Source of the DNA: Oidiodendron maius Zn
Taxonomy: Eukaryota > Ascomycota > Leotiomycetes > Myxotrichaceae
Length of the DNA stretch: 64,000 nucleotides
Assembly: GCA_000827325.1 (NCBI GenBank)
Contig: KN832884.1
Coordinates: 470,953 to 534,952, forward strand
Direction of reading: 5' to 3'
Below the pieces are notes generated by a model. That model saw only the letters and a program-made list of their open reading frames with translations. It did no database searches and was not told the DNA's origin. Of this stretch, positions 58,410-64,000 are shown piece by piece; the first letter of the stretch is position 1, and the number at the start of each line of letters is the position of its first letter. A program made the position numbers and the translations under genes.

Positions 58410-59898
58410 TTAAAAGGAAGTCATCCCCTGAGCATTGTCTGTGACACCAGACGGATTGAAGTTCTGGACTTCTTTCGCAGCTATAGCGCGTATTAGCAAA
58501 ATGTTTAACACAAACTGTCAGGTATCAACTTACTGCCCTGTCCTCCACTGACATCGAAAACTGTAACTGCTGCCTTCGTGGTCGCATTTCCGGGGCTCAG
58601 TGCATAGATGAAATTGCCTGCGCTTACTAAATCGATCATACCGGGATTCCCGTTTGTGGAATTCAATTCCCGAATAAGTTTCCCTGTAGTCGTATCCACT
58701 TCAACGAGATGATTAACTCCAACGTCTGTTACAAACGCGCTGTTCGTGACATCTGAGATTGCCGCCCAGCATGTCGCAGCTTGGTCAGCAATCTTCGTGG
58801 ACGCAGATACGTCAGCTGTGTTGTTTGCTGCTATGGAAAGAGTTGCCGATCCGAAGGAGGCATCCGTGACAAAGATATTGCTCGAGTTGGGAATGAGAGC
58901 AGAGCCGAAGAGAACTGCTGTTCCGGCTGGCGAGGAGCGTACATCCTGAGTAGAGACGGCATTATTGACAACGGGGAAAATAGACAGGAAGCCAGTGTTG
59001 TTGACTGTTGGATCACCTTTGACCGTAGTAATGAGGGCAGTCGAGTCAGCATTAAAGAAAGTTTGGGAGACGGTGTTTGTGGGGCCAACCGGAGGAGTCG
59101 TTTGATTTATGTCGAAGGCCCGAAGGGAAGTATCAAGTGCCTTGAGACCAGTGGTGGAGCACATGGAGAAGCAAGCTATACCGGCTTTGGCCCCAGAGTT
59201 CGCAACGCAGGCCTGCTTCAAAGTCGTGGAAAGACTAACACTCATGGGAAATTCCCCAAGCGTATCTGCTGGCTGACCTACAAGCGTAAGTTTGGTTGGA
59301 TCTGCGGAATCGATATTAAACATCGAGACGGTATTTGACCCCGGATTGACAGCAACCAGGTTCTATGCCAGTCAGTCACAAAACTATGAGGTTTATGGTT
59401 TATGACATTGATAAGGGTATCACTTACGCTTCCAGCAACTTTGACAGCCCCCTGGCTGAAAAGAGCATCTGGAGCAGCTGGGGCGCCTTTCTCGATGCCA
59501 TTCATGCCGGCCCCTCCAGTTGCAGTGATAGATCCATCTGAGAGAGTGCCATCGGCCGCCACCTTTAATGCCACTATGGAATTATTTGCGGCATTGGTCA
59601 TGAAGTAAATTGCTTTCGCATTTGTGGATGGTGCGGCTCCTCCTGACCCCTTCCCATGTCCATTTCCATTTCCACCACCGTGGCCCTTACTGCCGATTCC
59701 ATTTCCACTATTGCCGCAAACTTCAGAGAATGACATATCTTGGCCAATATCAATGGTTCTGCCTCCAATAGTGATACTCCCGCCATCTTCACTGATTGTC
59801 AGAGATCCCCCAGTTGCTCCCAATGGAACTGTAAGAGGTGCAGCTGATGCGATAATAGCAATAGCAAGGCCTGCCAAGAGGGATGAAGTATAAATCAT
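58410..59898 (-). CDS. Secreted protein, Gly/His-rich N-terminus and propeller-like domain
   Basis: 456 residues, exons 59898-59428, 59362-58534 and 58480-58410; introns 65 and 53 nt. Signal peptide at about 1-20 (LLAGLAIAIIASAAP). A short Ile/Gly region (GGSLTISEDGGSITIGGRTI) is followed by a Gly/His/Lys low-complexity stretch (about 83-110), which could bind metal. The rest repeats a strand-turn pattern (NSIVALKVAADGTL, NLVAVNPGSNTVSMF, VEVDTTTGKLIREL) like seven-bladed lactonase/YncE-type propellers. Similar secreted proteins are common in plant-associated ascomycetes and some are annotated 3-carboxymuconate cyclase-like, but no active site is proven. It lies next to the polysaccharide locus and could belong to the cell surface; this is inference. 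Confidence 0.82.
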
Positions 59899-60732
59899 GA
59901 TGAATGTGATGACTTTTATAATCAAGAGACGACACAATTGAGAAAGCTTGATAATGATATATAAAAGAATAGAATTGAGACCCGCTGGAGAAAGAATGAC
60001 TTGAAATGAAGGGAACAAGCCATCTTATAATGCCACACATATCCAAAGTAGACAGTATCTCACAGTTGACCTCTGAAACCTTGATTCCACATACATTTCA
60101 GACTTAGCCGGCATTTCTTCCAGCGTCAAGCTGGTAGCCTGACGCTGAAACTAAGCCCTATTGAACGATTTTTGCCAAGAGGAACTAAAACAAGGGGGAT
60201 CAGACGGGTCAATGTCGATTAACGAACCAGAGTTAGGACGAGACTATTGATTCCACATAGCGGGGGAGGCGGGTGTAATATGCGGCGTCTTTTGACACCA
60301 GAAGGGGCTCGTTTGAGCCCATGTTGCTGTCTGAGCACCATGTTATGGATCGGTTTCAGGACATACTATATCACGTGACAACTCCGACCATCCCATGTCC
60401 CGAAGTAGGCACTAACAGATGAGGAAATTAAATGCCGATGAATGATAGAAACTGTATGAATAACTATCTAACGAAGAATCAGAGCCTACTTCTGTCTCGG
60501 CGTTTGGCCACTGGTCAGGGTATCTCATATGCAATGTCCAATGCTTCCGAAGTATCCTGCTTTGACGGCACTTGCCAGACAGGAATGACCCTATCTATAT
60601 ATGGACAGTAGGAGATCTTAAGTAACATTTTAGAATACAAGAATATAATGCGACATTTTCGGCCGTCAAGGTATATACCCAATCCGTGGCCCAGCGAGGC
60701 CCAAAGATGGAAGAGACATGATAGAAACACAT
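59899..60732. other. Intergenic, promoter of the secreted protein
   Basis: Nothing recognised beyond presumed promoter (near 59.9-60.1 kb) and the 3' UTR of the BTB gene. Confidence 0.5.
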
Positions 60733-62426
60733 CTACCCAGCCAGAAAGCCTCTGCGAGCATTTCTCGAAGACTCCCCAGATATCGCATCGAGCTTCACGG
60801 CAACCAGAACACACTCAACGCCGCGTTTCACACCCAGCGCTTGCTGGACCCTTAATCTCCACTGTCCCGTCTTGATAAACCACGATTCATCTTCTGCAGT
60901 AACCAGCTCCACCCTCCTTCGCTTGATGGGCTGATGTCCTGTTGCGGAAGAAGCAGGGCTTTCAGCAACGCTGCTGCCTTCGATGTCTTCTCTCTCCTTC
61001 TTCCATTCTTTACCATCGAGTTGCACCCAGGCATCAGAGTCTATAACAACTTTGACTTGGTCCTCGCTGATCGGGGTGTTACCCGGACTGGCAGGCGCGC
61101 TGCTCGCGCCGCCACTCTTCATCAGCAAACCGAGCGGCTGCGTGGTTGGAAGATTTAATTTCGTCGCAATGACCTCGAATAATCTTGAGATGCGGGCCTT
61201 CCCATCTCCGCAGAATTCTGCTCGCATGTTATGGAGGTGTAATCTCGTACATTCGCCACCTATTTCTAGGATCAGCTCATACGCTCTGTCGTCCACGAAT
61301 GGACGAGCATAGTTAACCCATCCAAGCAGGCCATTGGTAGTTTCTGGTGACGGGGTAACTGAGATCCCAGATTGTCGAATATCTTCCAGTCTCAGGACTA
61401 TCTCATCCTTCTGCCGAGAGAGATTGAACGATATGTGATGTCGTATGAGTTTCTGCTCTAGGCCCTTCAGGTGAAAGTATCGACAATCACGCAGTAATTC
61501 CTCACGGTGCTCGTCATTTTTAATATGGACAGGGTATCCACGAAGGAGGTGAAGAATTTGCTCGAAGGTATCAGCTGAACGGTTTGGGACCGCTGGAGGA
61601 AGAATGGAAGGGGGACGTAGAAGTCCTTCACGACTAAGGCCAGGATAGAGCTCTGGGGGTGCGGTAAAGAAGACGGCAAAACCAAGAGAGAAGTAATTCG
61701 GAGTATTTCCCGGATCGGAGAAGAGCTCTCGTGGTATCTGGAAATCGCGATGTCCTATAGAGATGAAGATGCTCTCTTCATAAAGTTGAGACATCAAACG
61801 TGGCACTGCTCCGTTAGACAAATTTTGAAACCCGTGGAAGCTACTTACAGGAATAAAACTGCGCATCAGCGAACAACCGGACGAAATGGCCCCCGTCCCG
61901 TGGTCGCACATGATAACCCTGCAAGTGCAACGAGATATCCGTGAACGTCACGGGGTCGCGATCGATATAGAGTGTTCGGACGGTATTCGAGTGATCGCCA
62001 TTTTCTTCAGCAGTTTGCAACTGGCAAAGGAAAAATTGGGAGAAATATGAGGGTGCTCTAGGTTTCTCAGCAAGTTTCTTAAGAATTGTCTTCCGCGCTC
62101 AAATCTCTCTGCCTCATCCTCCCAGTGATTCAAGGTGGGTGTTTCCCACTGAGAATTGTTCAATCCTCCAATGGTAGAAGATTACAATACATACCATCAG
62201 AACTGATACTTGCCCCGCTCAATCGGAAAAGCTGGCTCCCAATCTGGATAGGAAAGACTCGTTCATGCGGCAGAAGGTGTGGAATATCTGTGTTGTACTT
62301 GCGCGCCCGCTCAATTGCGGGATCGTACACCAGTCCAGGCGGGTCAGTCGATCGCTTCTCGTCTCCGGGATTCGATGTCGACCGCGCTGTCTTGACCGGT
62401 CTGCTAGGGCCCGACGGAGTCGACAT
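60733..62426 (-). CDS. BTB/POZ (K_tetra-like) protein, YLR108C/YDR132C type
   Basis: 503 residues, exons 62426-62195, 62055-61849 and 61805-60733; introns 139 and 43 nt. Spliced sequence has FRLSGASISSDAPSYFSQFF, TLYIDRDPVTFTDISLHLQGY, FVRLFADAQFYSLPRLMSQLY then a second BTB-like half, ISIGHRDFQIPRELFSDPG and NTPNYFSLGFAVFF. Thus there are two BTB-like modules in tandem, then helical REELLRDCRYFHLKGLEQKL, with an acidic/Ser-rich C-terminal third holding PIKRRRVELV. This resembles the uncharacterised yeast pair YLR108C/YDR132C and their filamentous orthologs; I recall the resemblance and cannot check it. BTB folds usually oligomerise or act as ubiquitin-ligase adaptors. The start at 62426 is the first in-frame ATG. 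Confidence 0.85.
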
Positions 62427-64000
62427 CTCGAAGACGATGCGGGAGCTTCGCCCCGCAGGTCGGTCGAACTCTGAGGCAAAGCTCGAGTGCAACCAGTCTC
62501 GGAGGCCCTACTTCCTGACGTCAAATCTTTTTAATGTTTCAAATGGGCGCGCCTCTATTTGAATGCTACCCATAAGCTAGTCCACGTGATCCCCTTAACG
62601 CTGCGCCACACACCAATCATGCATCCAATGGTAAGCTCACTCAAGACTCCTCATGCATGATCATCGGGGGTTGGTTCCTAAAGGGTAAGTGAGCGCGAAG
62701 AACAGTGGTGTTTTGCCATTGCTGACGAGATCTGTTGTTGGCTGATTCGACTTGAGGTAACAGCTGAGGCTGAGATGTGCATAGAAGATTAACGCTGACA
62801 AAACATAAGCGATGAGCTAGTCCCCATGTGTTAATCACGTGATAATGTTATCCACTCTGTCCCGTGACTTACGGCGTGCAAAAATAGGTGGCTCATTGTG
62901 GTGCGTAACTTTATAATTGTACGTGGGATGGATGATTTCCATCATTCTTAAAGCATGGGTTCCAGAGGTGGCAGAATTTCTCTTGTTGAGCTTTCGGTGC
63001 AATCCTGCAATCCACTTTACACTATGGATTCACTACCAAGGGTCTAAAATAGACTTGTTTTGTTTTTGGAACCATTGGGTGAAATAAACTAAAGTACTGT
63101 AAATCAGAGATCTTGATAAATGATCATGTGGATGAACTCCATCTAAAATAAGGTAGGAAATCACCAGAAGTTGATTTATCTCATCGAATGAATTTTCTCG
63201 CTTAAGAACAAATTTACCAGACCATTAAGGCCTGCGACAAGCTTCAATTCTGAGAGGTAAATCAACGGAGCTCCTACTGCTCAGTAGTATACGAGGCATT
63301 ACATACATTAAGAGGCTTGTAACCAATTAAGCGGTGAAGAGCCATGACCCACTGCACGAAACCCCAACCTCAGTTATAAAAAAAAAAGTGGAAATGCCAA
63401 CACACCATTGGGGCAAAAGCATACAACAGTAGGAATTCGCTGATAGTCACCTACTCAACTACTAATCTACCGATCTGAGGCTTGTGTATGGCAGAGCGGA
63501 CGGGATGCCCAATGCTCCTCAGTCTGTGGTCGTATGTTACAGATAATTATTCAATTCAGTATATATACTAATTTTGCAACATTTGTGAAGAGTCCCCGCC
63601 CCGTAAGCTCCCATCATCTCCTTTAGTCTAAATCATAATAATTCAATGTAGAAGGCAAGATTCGGCGTTTTAATACATTCCAATATACCTTAGGTTGTGT
63701 TTATAATTCTGCGCTCAAAATGTTCCTTTGATTCAGGTTTTGCGACATCCGATAAATTAAAATTGATTTCGTCTACCCCGATTTGATTGCCAGACACTCA
63801 TCTGTAGATAATAAGCCATCTTTCCGGAAGGAGAGTAATGAAAGTGAATATATATTTCTGGAGCCGATCCTCCAAACACGCCCTATACGTGTTTTTTGGT
63901 TCTATTTTCCTTTCGGGGGAAGACCAGGCTCGCGTTACTTCCCTCATCCTCTTAGTGGACAATTTATAATTCGGCACATTTGAAAGAAAATTAATTAAAT
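62427..64000. other. AT-rich right flank, no gene seen
   Basis: Promoter of the BTB gene at 62.4-62.9 kb, then 1.1 kb of AT-rich DNA with an A10 run near 63380. The frame at 63783-63983 has no motif. It may be decayed repeat DNA, but I can show no ends. Confidence 0.4.

Overview
The window is nuclear DNA from a filamentous ascomycete. The protein families fit Leotiomycetes (Helotiales-like), but that placement is inference from gene content, not a search result. Genes are separated by 0.3-2 kb, carry short introns (mostly 42-90 nt, GT..AG, often with a CTAAC/CTGAC-type branch site), and include typical Pezizomycotina families: Zn2Cys6 regulators, HET-domain, fungal BTB, short-chain dehydrogenase and GH27/GH16 proteins. 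I recognised no tRNA, rRNA or CRISPR array. All exon coordinates were spliced by hand from frame, splice sites and family knowledge, and reading phases were checked by arithmetic.

Layout. 1-7.7 kb: the 3' part of a secreted GH27 alpha-galactosidase, an HSL-type esterase, and a divergent Zn2Cys6 regulator/SDR pair. 9.9-19 kb: a seven-exon CorA-like membrane protein, an arginyl-tRNA synthetase-like protein whose two ATP-binding signatures are eroded, a small zinc-ribbon gene piece and a BTB protein. 20.9-29.2 kb: a Cys-rich single-pass membrane protein, a Zn2Cys6 regulator whose DNA-binding motif is split over two microexons, and a ten-exon threonine synthase. 29.5 kb: a 353-bp pogo/Fot1-like MITE. 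30.4-36.9 kb: a HET protein, a FAD monooxygenase, a cupin protein and a DUF1203 protein with an apparent ATG-only first exon. 38.3-47.6 kb: housekeeping-type genes (polytopic membrane protein, PLP-homeostasis protein, EF-hand MscS channel, PEBP) plus a second zinc-ribbon microgene. 48.6-57.1 kb: a membrane acyltransferase, a processive GT2 synthase and a GH16-acyltransferase fusion. 58.4-62.4 kb: a secreted repeat/propeller-like protein and a BTB (K_tetra-like) protein.

The most interesting unit is 48.6-57.1 kb. A plasma-membrane GT2 with all the residues of processive polysaccharide synthases sits between a multi-pass acyltransferase-3 protein and a 1058-residue protein joining a secreted GH16-like domain to a second acyltransferase-3 domain. 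The inferred job is synthesis, acylation and wall or extracellular handling of a surface polysaccharide. The GH16 part has lost the usual catalytic glutamates, so it may bind glycan rather than cut it. The other standouts are the ArgRS-like paralog, the zinc-ribbon microgenes and the extreme exon structures.
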